In this document: one piece after another, positions 33,449 to 41,280 of the stretch
Layout: every line of letters begins with the position of its first letter
How positions within the stretch are numbered: the stretch's first letter is position 1
Assembly: GCF_000717025.1 (NCBI RefSeq)
Contig: NZ_JNXG01000008.1
Location: 62,001-126,000 of the forward strand
Direction of reading: 5' to 3'
From: Streptomyces atroolivaceus
GTDB taxonomy: Bacteria; Actinomycetota; Actinomycetes; Streptomycetales; Streptomycetaceae
Length of the DNA stretch: 64,000 nucleotides
The notes under the pieces: model-generated
The model's database searches: none
Told to the model about the DNA's origin: nothing
Seen by the model: the letters and a program-made list of their open reading frames with translations, nothing else
Program-made: the position numbers and the translations under genes

Positions 33449-35080
33449 CTGACTGTCCACGCGCTCAACGAACTTCTGCTCGTCTGCTCCGTCGTCCTGC
33501 TGGTCGCGGTGGCGGCCGTCCGCATCTCGTCACGCAGCGGGCTCCCCAGCCTGCTCCTGTACCTCGGCATCGGCATCGCCATGGGGCAGGACGGCATCTT
33601 CGACGTCAAGTTCGACAACGCCGAGCTGACCCAGGTGATCGGCTACGCCGCCCTGGTCGTCATCCTGGCCGAGGGCGGCCTGGGCACGAAGTGGAAAGAA
33701 GTGAAACCCGCGCTGCCCGCGGCGGCCGCACTGTCGATCGTCGGCGTGGGCATCAGCGTCGGCATCACCGCGAGCGCGGCGCACTACCTCGTCGGCCTCG
33801 ACTGGCGGCAGGCCCTGATCATCGGCGCCGTCGTCTCCTCCACCGACGCCGCGGCCGTCTTCTCCGTCCTGCGCAAGGTCCCCCTCCCCTCCCGGATCAC
33901 CGGTGTCCTCGAAGCCGAATCCGGCTTCAACGACGCCCCCGTGGTCATCCTGGTGGTGGCCTTCTCCGCCGCCGGCCCCGTGGAGCACTGGTACGTGCTC
34001 GTCGGCGAGATAGCCCTGGAACTGGCCATCGGCGCGGCCATCGGCCTCGCGGTGGGCTGGCTCGGATCCTTCGGGATCCGCCATGTGGCGCTGCCCGCCT
34101 CCGGCCTCTACCCGATCGCCGTGATGGCCATCGCGGTGTCCGCGTACGCCGCCGGCGCCATGGCCCACGGCAGTGGCTTCCTGGCCGTCTATCTGGCCGC
34201 GATGGTCCTCGGCAACTCCAAGCTTCCGCACTGGCCGGCCACCCGGGGCTTCGCCGACGGGCTCGGCTGGCTGGCGCAGATCGGCATGTTCGTCCTGCTC
34301 GGCCTGCTGGTCACCCCGCACGACCTGCTCCAGGACTTCTGGCCCGCCGTGATCGTGGGGCTGGTCCTCACCGCCGTCGCCCGGCCCTTGTCGGTCTTCA
34401 TCAGCCTCGCGCCGTTCCGCCTGCCGAAGCGCGAGAAGGCTCTGATGTCCTGGGCCGGGCTGCGCGGCGCCGTCCCCATCATCCTGGCGACCATTCCCAT
34501 GGTGTCCGGGATCGAGGGCAGCACCCGGGTCTTCAACATCGTCTTCGTGCTCGTCGTCGTCTACACGCTGATCCAGGGACCGACGCTCCCCTGGCTGGCG
34601 AAGGCCCTGAAGATCTCCGAGGACCCGTCCGAGACCTCGGACCTCGGCATCGAGTCCGCTCCCCTGGAGCGGCTGCGCGGCCATCTGCTGTCCGTCGCGG
34701 TGCCCGGCAGGTCCAGGATGCACGGCGTGGAGGTCGCGGAACTCCGGCTGCCCGCCGGGGCCGCGGTCACCCTCGTCGTACGGGACGGGAACAGCTTCGT
34801 GCCCGCACCCTCCACCGTGCTGCGCCACGGGGACGAGCTGCTGGTCGTCGCGACCGACCCGGTGCGCGACGCCACCGAGGCGCGGCTGCGGGCGGTCGGC
34901 GAGGGCGGCAAGCTGGCCGGCTGGCTGGGCACGGGCGGTACGGGCGGCACGGGCGGTACGGGCCGGCAGGAGAACGGCACGGCGGACGTGCCCCACCTCG
35001 CGAAACTGGCCAGAAGGCTCGGCAAGGGCGGCGAGGCCGGCCCTGGCAGCAAGGCGGGCGGCAGGCGTGCCCACCACTGA
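33449..35080 (+). CDS. Potassium/proton antiporter (CPA1, NhaP2/CvrA-like)
   Basis: Cation/proton antiporter of about 543 residues. Twelve to thirteen hydrophobic segments start with TVHALNELLLVCSVVLLVAV; GAVVSSTDAAAVFSVLR and ESGFNDAPVVILVV hold the transport Asp residues. After the membrane part a TrkA-C/RCK domain (ESAPLERLRGHLLSV to EARLRAVGEGGKL) should sense nucleotides, followed by a Gly/Thr repeat tail (GTGGTGGTGGTG). No ATG, GTG or TTG suits the N-terminus. A CTG preceded by GGAAGG at 8 bp gives the normal family start; otherwise GTG at 33509 would cut the first helix. Confidence 0.88.
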   Translation: MTVHALNELLLVCSVVLLVAVAAVRISSRSGLPSLLLYLGIGIAMGQDGIFDVKFDNAELTQVIGYAALVVILAEGGLGTKWKEVKPALPAAAALSIVGVGISVGITASAAHYLVGLDWRQALIIGAVVSSTDAAAVFSVLRKVPLPSRITGVLEAESGFNDAPVVILVVAFSAAGPVEHWYVLVGEIALELAIGAAIGLAVGWLGSFGIRHVALPASGLYPIAVMAIAVSAYAAGAMAHGSGFLAVYLAAMVLGNSKLPHWPATRGFADGLGWLAQIGMFVLLGLLVTPHDLLQDFWPAVIVGLVLTAVARPLSVFISLAPFRLPKREKALMSWAGLRGAVPIILATIPMVSGIEGSTRVFNIVFVLVVVYTLIQGPTLPWLAKALKISEDPSETSDLGIESAPLERLRGHLLSVAVPGRSRMHGVEVAELRLPAGAAVTLVVRDGNSFVPAPSTVLRHGDELLVVATDPVRDATEARLRAVGEGGKLAGWLGTGGTGGTGGTGRQENGTADVPHLAKLARRLGKGGEAGPGSKAGGRRAHH

Positions 35081-35176
35081 CCGGAAGCGGCGCCCGGGAG
35101 CCGGGAAGCGAAGGAAGCCGGGAGAGGGAGGTCCGCAGCCTTCACGCAATCGCAGGCGTGTGGGTGAAGTGGCCTG

Positions 35177-35417
35177 TAAGATGAAGGACTGGATCTCGTG
35201 ATCCACACGATTCGAACCTGATCGACCAACTCTGTCTGATGCAGAGCTGGCGCGACCGTATGGCGGTCGTGGCGTCCTTTCGCCTCTCGAGCGAGCGCCC
35301 GGCATCTACCGCAGTCCCGCGCGAAGAGGACAGCTCTCGGCAGCGCCCGCACGCCCCCGCACCCCGGTGCGGGGAGCGCCGGGAGCATGGCCACCAGGCG
35401 GCAGAAAGGCATGGACC
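35177..35417 (+). promoter_or_regulatory. Structured 5' leader of the MFS gene
   Basis: A -10-like TAAGAT at 35177-35182 is followed by three hairpins: GGATC-TCGT-GATCC at 35191-35204, CTCTG-N7-CAGAG at 35230-35246 and CGACCG-N5-CGGTCG at 35253-35269. A short frame (ATG at 35239, MQSWRDRMAVVASFRLSSER) runs through the leader and past the MFS start. The leader of about 230 bp is unusually long. No known riboswitch class was recognised. Confidence 0.4.
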
Positions 35418-36698
35418 GTGGCGTCCACGGTCTCCGACCGCCCCGGTTACGGGCAGTTGCTGCGCACCCCGAGTGCGTGGACCTTCCTCCTCCCGGGCTT
35501 CGCCGCCCGGCAGCCCTTCGCGATGCTGACCATCGGCATCGTGCTCCTCGTCCAGCACACCACCGGCTCGTACGGCAGCGCGGGCGCCGTGGCCGCCGTC
35601 TCAGGCGTCTCCATGGCCCTGTTCGCGCCGCAGAGCGGCAGGCTCGCCGACCGCTTCGGCCAGCGCGCCGTGCTCCTGCCCGGCGTCCTGATGCACGCCG
35701 CGTCCGTCGGCGCCCTCACGGCACTCGCCCTGGCGGACGCCCCCCTGTGGGCGCTGTTCCTGGCGGCGGTCCCCACAGGGGCCTCCATCCCACAGGTCGG
35801 GCCGATGGTGCGGGCCCGCTGGGCGGCCCGGCTCGGCGCCGCCCCGGGGCGCCCGGCCTCCCCGCTGATGACCACGGCCGCCGCGTTCGAGTCCGTGACG
35901 GACGAATTCACGTTCGTCGTCGGCCCTGTGCTCGCGACGGCGCTGTGCACCGGCGTGCACCCGGCGGCCGGTCTGATCGCCGAGGCGGCACTGACGCTGC
36001 TGGGCGGCCTCCTGTTCGCGGCCCAGCGCTCCACCCAGCCCGCTCCCCGGAGCGCCGCCACGGCGGACGCGCCGCACCGCTCGGCACTCTCCGTACCCGG
36101 GGTACGCGTCCTCGCGATCACCTTCCTGGGCATCGGCTCCGTCTTCGGCGGCATGCAGGTCTCCCTGACGGCCTTCTCCGAGGAGATCGGCCGGCCCGGC
36201 GTGAACGGGCTGCTGTACGGGGTGTTCGCGGCCGGCAACATGCTGGCCGGGATCGCCTGCGGCGCCATCGCCTGGAAGAGCAGCCCGCGCCGCCGGCTGA
36301 CGATCGGCTACGTGGCCCTGACACTGACCGCGTCCGGGCTCTGGGCCGTGCACTCCGTCCCGCTGCTGGCGGGCCTCGGACTGCTGGTCGGACTGTGCAT
36401 CGCTCCCGCGCTGATCAGCGGCTACACCCTGGTCGACGCGCTCGTGCCCGCATCGGCCAGGACGGAGGCGTTCACCTGGCTGACGGGCGCGGTGGCGCTC
36501 GGCCAGGCGGCGGCCGTCACGGTGGCCGGACAGCTCGCGGACGCCCATGGCGCGAGCACCGGTTTCGTGGTGCCGCTGGCCGGCACGGCACTCGCCCTGG
36601 CGACCCTCCTGACCCTGCGCTCACGGCTGACGCCGCCGCCCGGAGGACGGACGGTGGCGCGTGGGATGGGTCACCGCGAGCCGGTCACAGTGGACTGA
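35418..36698 (+). CDS. MFS transporter
   Basis: Twelve-helix major facilitator permease of 426 residues. It starts with GTG (GAAAGG 8 bp upstream) and has the MFS loop motif GRLADRFGQRAVLLPGVLM between helices 2 and 3. The second half begins at RVLAITFLGIGSVFGGMQVS. Similar to putative drug or sugar efflux permeases of actinobacteria. The substrate is unknown; the structured leader suggests regulated expression. Confidence 0.9.
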   Translation: MASTVSDRPGYGQLLRTPSAWTFLLPGFAARQPFAMLTIGIVLLVQHTTGSYGSAGAVAAVSGVSMALFAPQSGRLADRFGQRAVLLPGVLMHAASVGALTALALADAPLWALFLAAVPTGASIPQVGPMVRARWAARLGAAPGRPASPLMTTAAAFESVTDEFTFVVGPVLATALCTGVHPAAGLIAEAALTLLGGLLFAAQRSTQPAPRSAATADAPHRSALSVPGVRVLAITFLGIGSVFGGMQVSLTAFSEEIGRPGVNGLLYGVFAAGNMLAGIACGAIAWKSSPRRRLTIGYVALTLTASGLWAVHSVPLLAGLGLLVGLCIAPALISGYTLVDALVPASARTEAFTWLTGAVALGQAAAVTVAGQLADAHGASTGFVVPLAGTALALATLLTLRSRLTPPPGGRTVARGMGHREPVTVD

Positions 36699-36728
36699 TG
36701 GCTCGGAATACGTCAGTATGAAGCGTCG

Positions 36729-36755
36729 TTAGCACTCATTGAGTGAGAGTGCCAG
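36729..36755. promoter_or_regulatory. CIRCE element (HrcA operator)
   Basis: TTAGCACTC, then 9 bases, then GAGTGCCAG. The heat-shock CIRCE consensus is TTAGCACTC-N9-GAGTGCTAA; the left arm is perfect and six of nine bases of the right arm match. It ends on the ribosome site of the FmdB-like gene, so HrcA bound here would block expression directly. Confidence 0.85.
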
Positions 36756-36764
36756 GAGGAGCAA

Positions 36765-37115
36765 GTGCCGACTTATCAGTACCAGTGCACCGAATGCGGC
36801 GAGGGCCTCGAAGCGGTGCAGAAGTTCACCGATGATGCCCTGACCGTGTGCCCGAACTGCGAGGGACGCCTCAAGAAGGTGTTCTCGGCTGTCGGCATCG
36901 TCTTCAAGGGATCCGGTTTCTACCGGAACGACAGCCGCGGCTCCTCGTCGAGCAGCACGCCGGCCACGTCGTCCCCCAAGGCGTCCGACTCGTCCGCCGG
37001 GTCGTCCTCGTCGAAGCCGGACGCGAAGCCGGAGGCCAAGCCGGCCGCCTCGGCGTCGTCCTCGGCCTCCGCCTCGGCTTCTTCCACGTCGTCGAGCGGT
37101 ACGTCGGCCGCCTGA
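36765..37115 (+). CDS. FmdB family zinc-ribbon protein, Ruc-like chaperone candidate
   Basis: Protein of 116 residues. A zinc ribbon with Cys8-T-E-Cys11 and Cys29-P-N-Cys32 occupies the first ~50 residues, followed by a fully disordered Ser/Ala/Lys/Pro-rich tail. GTG start, GGAGGA 4 bp upstream. The same plan is known in M. tuberculosis Rv0991c (Ruc), an HrcA-controlled, redox-regulated chaperone that works with DnaK; the CIRCE element over this promoter makes orthology likely. The general FmdB annotation as an amidase regulator is less likely to be informative. Confidence 0.88.
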   Translation: MPTYQYQCTECGEGLEAVQKFTDDALTVCPNCEGRLKKVFSAVGIVFKGSGFYRNDSRGSSSSSTPATSSPKASDSSAGSSSSKPDAKPEAKPAASASSSASASASSTSSSGTSAA

Positions 37116-37145
37116 GGCCGGCCGCCCACACCACACGTCTCACCC

Positions 37146-37174
37146 GGACCCCGCTGACCGACTCGGCGGGGTCC
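37146..37174 (+). terminator. Terminator after the FmdB-like gene
   Basis: Stem GGACCCCGC/GCGGGGTCC with an 11-base loop, about 30 bp after the stop and 20 bp before the mtnP promoter. Confidence 0.7.
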
Positions 37175-37204
37175 CGGTCGTGCGCGCCCGGTTAATCTGA
37201 CCGC

Positions 37205-38053
37205 ATGGCGAACGCAGAAACGGCTACAGCGGAAATCGGTGTCATCGGCGGGTCGGGGTTCTACTCCTTCCTGGAGGACGTGACCGAGGTCCAGGTCGAC
37301 ACCCCGTACGGGGCTCCGAGCGACTCCCTCTTCCTGGGTGATCTCGCGGGACGCCGGGTGGCCTTCCTCCCGCGCCACGGCCGCGGCCACCATCTCCCGC
37401 CGCACCGGATCAACTACCGCGCCAACCTCTGGGCCCTGCGTTCCGTCGGCGTACGCCAGGTGCTCGGCCCGTGCGCGGTCGGCGGTCTCCGGCCGGAGTA
37501 CGGGCCGGGAACCCTGCTCGTACCGGACCAGCTGGTGGACCGCACCAAGGCCCGCACGCAGACCTTCTACGACGGTGAGACCCGGGCCGACGGAACCGAG
37601 CCCAACGTGGTGCACCTCGGCTTCGCCGACCCGTACTGCCCGCGGGGCCGCAAGGCTGCCCTGGCGGCGGCGCGCGGACGCGGCTGGGAACCGGTGGACG
37701 GCGGAACCCTGGTCGTGGTCGAGGGCCCTCGCTTCTCGACCCGTGCGGAGTCGCGGTGGCACGCCGCGATGGGCTGGTCGGTCGTCGGCATGACGGGACA
37801 CCCGGAAGCGGTACTCGCCCGTGAACTGAACCTCTGCTACACGACACTGACGCTGGTGACGGACCTCGACGCGGGGGCCGAGGCCGGCGAGGGCGTCAAC
37901 CACACGGAGGTGCTCGAGGTGTTCGCCGCCAATGTGGACCGGCTGCGGTCGGTGCTCTTCGACGCGGTGGCCGCCCTGCCTCCGGGCGACGACCGTGACT
38001 GCGTCTGCGCGCACGCGCTGGACGGAATCGACACGGGGATCGGGCTGCCGTAG
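37205..38053 (+). CDS. mtnP: S-methyl-5'-thioadenosine phosphorylase
   Basis: Purine nucleoside phosphorylase family 2 enzyme of 282 residues that splits methylthioadenosine for methionine salvage. Phosphate site GVIGGSGFYSF near the start, LPRHGRGHHLPPHRINYRAN, and base/ribose site GPRFSTRAESR are diagnostic. A -10-like TAATCT 6 bp before ATG and no ribosome site suggest a leaderless transcript. The stop TAG falls inside the first copy of a degenerate repeat. Confidence 0.95.
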   Translation: MANAETATAEIGVIGGSGFYSFLEDVTEVQVDTPYGAPSDSLFLGDLAGRRVAFLPRHGRGHHLPPHRINYRANLWALRSVGVRQVLGPCAVGGLRPEYGPGTLLVPDQLVDRTKARTQTFYDGETRADGTEPNVVHLGFADPYCPRGRKAALAAARGRGWEPVDGGTLVVVEGPRFSTRAESRWHAAMGWSVVGMTGHPEAVLARELNLCYTTLTLVTDLDAGAEAGEGVNHTEVLEVFAANVDRLRSVLFDAVAALPPGDDRDCVCAHALDGIDTGIGLP

Positions 38054-38210
38054 CGCCGACAGGGCCTGATCCCCCGGTCCCGCTGCCGTAGCGCCGACAG
38101 GGCATGATTGATCCCCCGGTCTCGCTGCTTGTGTCGCGGTCCCGCCGCCTGAGCGCCAGCAGGGCCTGATGCCGCGCTCCCGCGCCGTAGCGCCGACGGG
38201 ACCCGTTGCC
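38046..38210 (+). repeat. Degenerate tandem repeat starting at the mtnP stop
   Basis: Units of about 38-55 bp share CTGCCGTAGCGCCGACAGGG, then (T)GATCCCCCGGTC. Copies start near 38046, 38084, 38140 (diverged) and 38186. The first includes the last two mtnP codons and the stop. Confidence 0.75.
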
Positions 38211-38491
38211 GAGGTCCGCTGGCGCTCTGCCGGTTTCCGGCTACCGCTCGTACGGGTGGCCGGGTTGTCCACATCGTGTGGGCTGTCCACAGGGCCGGAC
38301 GGGATCTCGGCGGAGGGTGGATCGTGAGGGGAGTCCGGCGGGGCATCCCGCGGGACTCCCCTCGCGCGTTCCCCAGCTCTTCGCCTCGCGTCCTCAGGCA
38401 CTGCCCTGCCTGTCCGTGCGTCCCCTCACCGGGGTGCGCGGGGACGCGGGCGCCGATCTGCGGACCGCCCTCACGGCAGGTGGTGTTGGCC
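38211..38491. other. Intergenic region before the SAF/RcpC-like gene
   Basis: No convincing gene. An open frame continues upstream from the next gene but is Arg/Pro/Cys-rich with no start signal. Probably promoter and leader of the SAF-domain gene. Confidence 0.4.
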
Positions 38492-39049
38492 ATGTCCCCC
38501 TCGGTGCCCGATACACATCCCGCGCCTCCCGCACCTCGCGGGGTCCCGTCCTTCGGGCCCCTGCGCGTGCGGGGCGGCGGTGGTCAGCGACTACGGCGGG
38601 CGCTGCGCTGCCGTCGCAGGGCGCTGGCAGCGGGGTTCGCACTGGCCTCCGCCGTGCTGGCCGTTTCGGGGCCGGGCGGTGGGAGAGGGGCCGCCGCCGC
38701 CGGGGACGCGCCACCGGGGCCTGAGCGGCGGGCCGTACGGCTGGTGTCCGCCCCGGTGCGGATCGCCGACGCGGCGACGGTCGGGCTGCTGCGACCCGGC
38801 GACCGCGTGGATGTGATCGCCGCAGTCGACGGTGACGCGGAGGCGAGAGTGGTGGCACGCGATGTACGGGTGGCGGAGATCCCGCGCGGTGCGGGCGGCG
38901 GGGAGGCTTCGCTCCCGGGGGCGGACGGCGGGCCGGGCCCGGGGAGTGGCGCCCTGGTGGTCCTGTCCGTGGAGCGGGACACCGCGGCTGCTCTGGCGGG
39001 TGCCGGTGCCTCGGGTCGGCTCGCGGTGGCGGTGTCCCATGCCGAATAG
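38492..39049 (+). CDS. SAF/RcpC (CpaB-like) domain membrane protein
   Basis: Protein of 185 residues. After a Pro-rich cytoplasmic start and an Arg cluster, a hydrophobic segment (ALAAGFALASAVLAVSG) anchors the extracytoplasmic domain. That domain reads VRIADAATVGLLRPGDRVDV with AVDGDAEARVVARDVRVAEI and ends in VVLSVERDTAAALAGA, the pattern of the Flp-pilus CpaB/RcpC family. No pilus genes are next to it, so its partners are unknown. Start chosen at the ATG with an AGGTGG upstream. Confidence 0.8.
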   Translation: MSPSVPDTHPAPPAPRGVPSFGPLRVRGGGGQRLRRALRCRRRALAAGFALASAVLAVSGPGGGRGAAAAGDAPPGPERRAVRLVSAPVRIADAATVGLLRPGDRVDVIAAVDGDAEARVVARDVRVAEIPRGAGGGEASLPGADGGPGPGSGALVVLSVERDTAAALAGAGASGRLAVAVSHAE

Positions 39050-39108
39050 GACTGGCACCGCGTCAACTCACCCGTCGGAAGTACCCGACCGGACAGAGTG
39101 GGTCTCTG

Positions 39109-39124
39109 CCGCCGCATGCGGCGG
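39109..39124. terminator. Palindromic hairpin after the SAF-domain gene
   Basis: CCGCCGCATGCGGCGG is a 16-bp perfect palindrome flanked by further pairing bases (CTG...CAG), 60 bp after the stop. Confidence 0.5.
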
Positions 39125-39159
39125 GGCAGGTCGCTCCCCCCACGGCACGCACGGGGAAA

Positions 39160-39175
39160 GGCTCACATGTGAGCC
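39160..39175. promoter_or_regulatory. 16-bp perfect palindrome, function unknown
   Basis: GGCTCACATGTGAGCC stands alone in the gap between two converging genes. It may be a protein-binding site or a short hairpin. Confidence 0.35.
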
Positions 39176-39328
39176 AGAGCGAAGCCGCGCTGCAGGAGAG
39201 CGTGCGGAGACGCCGAAGACGAACGGGCTGGAAGTCAGCGGACCGGATGTTCTCGAGGAGACCCGGGACACTCCGGCCGCCCGGCAGGGACAGGCGCAGC
39301 CGGCCGGAATCGCCACCGCTCGACGACG

Positions 39329-39556
39329 TCAGCCGTGGTGGGGCGGCTTCTCGTCGAGGAAGCGCGCCAGATCGGCCGCGCCGCCACCGGCCGGAGCCCG
39401 CTCGCCCCACCCCCGGTCCGTATCGTCCGAGGACTGCTGGTCCAGCGGATCGTCGAAGATCAGAGCCGGCGGCTCGGGCCTGGGCTCCCGCGGCGGCCGC
39501 TGCTGCGGCTGCGTCGGCTTCGACTCTCGCGGTCCGGGGGCGGGGGCGGTACTCAT
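39329..39556 (-). CDS. Small conserved hypothetical protein
   Basis: Protein of 75 residues: a Pro/Gln/Arg-rich start (MSTAPAPGPRESKPTQPQQR), then a more structured ALIFDDPLDQQSSDDTDRGW, and a C-terminal ADLARFLDEKPPHHG. No membrane segment or Cys. It follows the molybdoenzyme operon after a 21-bp gap on the same strand and may be its last gene. Not assigned to a family. Confidence 0.65.
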   Translation of the reverse strand: MSTAPAPGPRESKPTQPQQRPPREPRPEPPALIFDDPLDQQSSDDTDRGWGERAPAGGGAADLARFLDEKPPHHG

Positions 39557-39577
39557 GCCTCCAGGGTACGGCCGTGC

Positions 39578-39982
39578 TCAGCGGTCCTTCGGGTCGAGCA
39601 GCCACAGCCCCAGGACGACGAGGAACGACAGGCACAGAAAGCCGGCGCCCCACCAGGCGGTGCCCGTGTCACCCTCCATCCACACGTTGACGACCTCCGT
39701 CAGAGCCCACAGCTGGCCGATGACGACGCTCATCGCGAGCACCAGTCGGGCCGTCAGCTTCGCGGAGCGCTCGGGCTCCTGCTCCGAGCCCGCCCCGGGA
39801 CCCGGACCGGTGTGCCGCACCCGAGGATCGGCGTAGCCGCTGGTGGGCCGGATCTGTGGATAGCGCTCGTGGACGGGCCGGTTCAGCTCGGCGCGCGCGC
39901 TGCCCGGGTGGTATTCGGGATACGCCGATCCGGAGGAGCGGGGCGGCCGCGGCGGCTCGACCGGGTCCAGGGGCTCGGTCAT
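39578..39982 (-). CDS. Small membrane protein of the molybdoenzyme operon
   Basis: Protein of 134 residues with a Pro/Arg-rich cytoplasmic N-terminal half and two hydrophobic helices (LTARLVLAMSVVIGQLWALT and WWGAGFLCLSFLVVLGLWLL). No redox ligands visible. ATG overlaps the Rieske stop by 4 bp, so it is translated together with the redox operon and may stabilise the complex. Confidence 0.82.
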   Translation of the reverse strand: MTEPLDPVEPPRPPRSSGSAYPEYHPGSARAELNRPVHERYPQIRPTSGYADPRVRHTGPGPGAGSEQEPERSAKLTARLVLAMSVVIGQLWALTEVVNVWMEGDTGTAWWGAGFLCLSFLVVLGLWLLDPKDR

Positions 39983-40674
39983 GACCGAACCCCCGTCGTC
40001 GTGGCGCCGGACGGGGCCGGCGCGGACGGCGCCTCGGCGCCGCCTCCGGTGCCGGGGCAGCCGATCCGCTCGGCGAGGTCCGGGCGGTCCTCGCCGAGCT
40101 GACGGCACAGACCCTCCTCGAGGCTCTCGCCGGAGCGGGTGGTGCCCACGGCCCAGATGCTGCCGTCCTCCAGCTCGGTCAGGGCCACCTTGGGCAGTCC
40201 GCGGGGTGGCGGGCCGGCCGTCACCTCGCCGGTGCGGGCGTCGAAGACCCCTTCGTGGCAGGGGCAGTACAGCTCGCCCTCCGCACCCCGGTCCTTGCGC
40301 CAGAGCACGGCGCAGGCCAGGTGGGTGCAGACGGCGGAGTAACCGACGAGGGTGCCGTCGTCCATCCTCACGGCGACCGCCCGGTCCTCGTCGCCCGGGT
40401 AGCGGAAGGCCAGGGACTCGCCGGGCAGCAGCTGTGCGGCGATCCGCTTCGGGGCCGGCGACTTCCCGTCCTCGGTCTCACCGTGCCGGTGGAGAATGCC
40501 GCCCGCCACCGCCAGACCGCCCACGGCGAGGCCACCCGAGACGGTGGCCACGATGCGGAGGTAGTCGCGGCGGGTGGTCAGCGAGTCGGCGGCGATCCTG
40601 TCGTGCAGCGCCTCACGGGGGTCGCTTCCGGAGCCGTGGTCGGGGCCCGGCTGCTGCTGTTCGGTGACGCTCAT
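39979..40674 (-). CDS. Rieske (2Fe-2S) iron-sulfur protein
   Basis: Electron-transfer protein of 231 residues. The cluster motifs are CTHLAC and CPCHEG, in the order of the Rieske family. A Tat-like TTRRDYLRIVATVSGGLAVG with a hydrophobic stretch suggests a folded export or membrane anchoring. It overlaps by 4 bp both the 4Fe-4S protein gene upstream and the small membrane gene downstream. It probably passes electrons between the molybdoenzyme and a membrane partner. Confidence 0.93.
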   Translation of the reverse strand: MSVTEQQQPGPDHGSGSDPREALHDRIAADSLTTRRDYLRIVATVSGGLAVGGLAVAGGILHRHGETEDGKSPAPKRIAAQLLPGESLAFRYPGDEDRAVAVRMDDGTLVGYSAVCTHLACAVLWRKDRGAEGELYCPCHEGVFDARTGEVTAGPPPRGLPKVALTELEDGSIWAVGTTRSGESLEEGLCRQLGEDRPDLAERIGCPGTGGGAEAPSAPAPSGATTTGVRS

Positions 40675-41273
40675 CGACGGACGTCCTTCCCGTTGATCTC
40701 GACGACGGGAAGTCCGCCGGGTACCGGCCACCGGACCCGCTCCGCGGGGACGACCATGGCCACTCCGGTGCGGACCTCGCTCTCGCCGAAGACGAAGGTG
40801 TCGGCGACCTGTACCCCGGGGCGTTCCGCCTGGAGCTCCTCGACGGTGCCGTAGTAGAGGGCACCGGTCGGGCAGACGGTGGCGCACATGGGGGCGAGCC
40901 CGTAGGCGGTGCGGTCGTAGCAGAGGTTGCACTTCAGCTGCAGCTTCGCCTGGAGGTCGATCTTCGGAACACCGAAGGGGCAGGCGTTGACGCAGTTCGC
41001 GCACCCGATGCAGCGGGTGGTGTCGGCCTGTTGCACGACGCCGTCGGCGGTGACCAGGATCGCGTCGGCCGGACAGACCTCGGCGCAGGGGGCCACCGGG
41101 TCCTCGCAGTGCATGCAGACGGTGGGAAGGGAGGCGACGGAGGACCCCTCGTCGGTGTAGTCGAGGTGGATCATCGACTTTCCGCGGTGGGAGTCGCACT
41201 CCCGGCAGGCGGAGACACAGGCCTGACAGCCGATGCAGCGCCCCGGGTCGATGAACATCGTTCTGCCCATCAT
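40671..41273 (-). CDS. 4Fe-4S dicluster electron-transfer subunit
   Basis: Ferredoxin-like subunit of 200 residues similar to NrfC/DmsB/FdhB proteins. Cys motifs in order: CIGCQACVSACRECD, CMHCEDPVAPCAEVCP, CIGCANCVNACPFG and CNLCYDR...CATVCPTGAL, enough for four cubane clusters. The start is one of two consecutive Met codons (41273 or 41270) with GGAG about 11 bp upstream. It is the natural partner of the adjacent molybdopterin subunit. Confidence 0.93.
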   Translation of the reverse strand: MMGRTMFIDPGRCIGCQACVSACRECDSHRGKSMIHLDYTDEGSSVASLPTVCMHCEDPVAPCAEVCPADAILVTADGVVQQADTTRCIGCANCVNACPFGVPKIDLQAKLQLKCNLCYDRTAYGLAPMCATVCPTGALYYGTVEELQAERPGVQVADTFVFGESEVRTGVAMVVPAERVRWPVPGGLPVVEINGKDVRR

Positions 41274-41280
41274 CCGGGCA

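Noticed and set aside
35239..35529. Independent small gene in the MFS leader
   Set aside because: No ribosome site and its second half overlaps the MFS gene out of frame; kept only as a possible leader frame.
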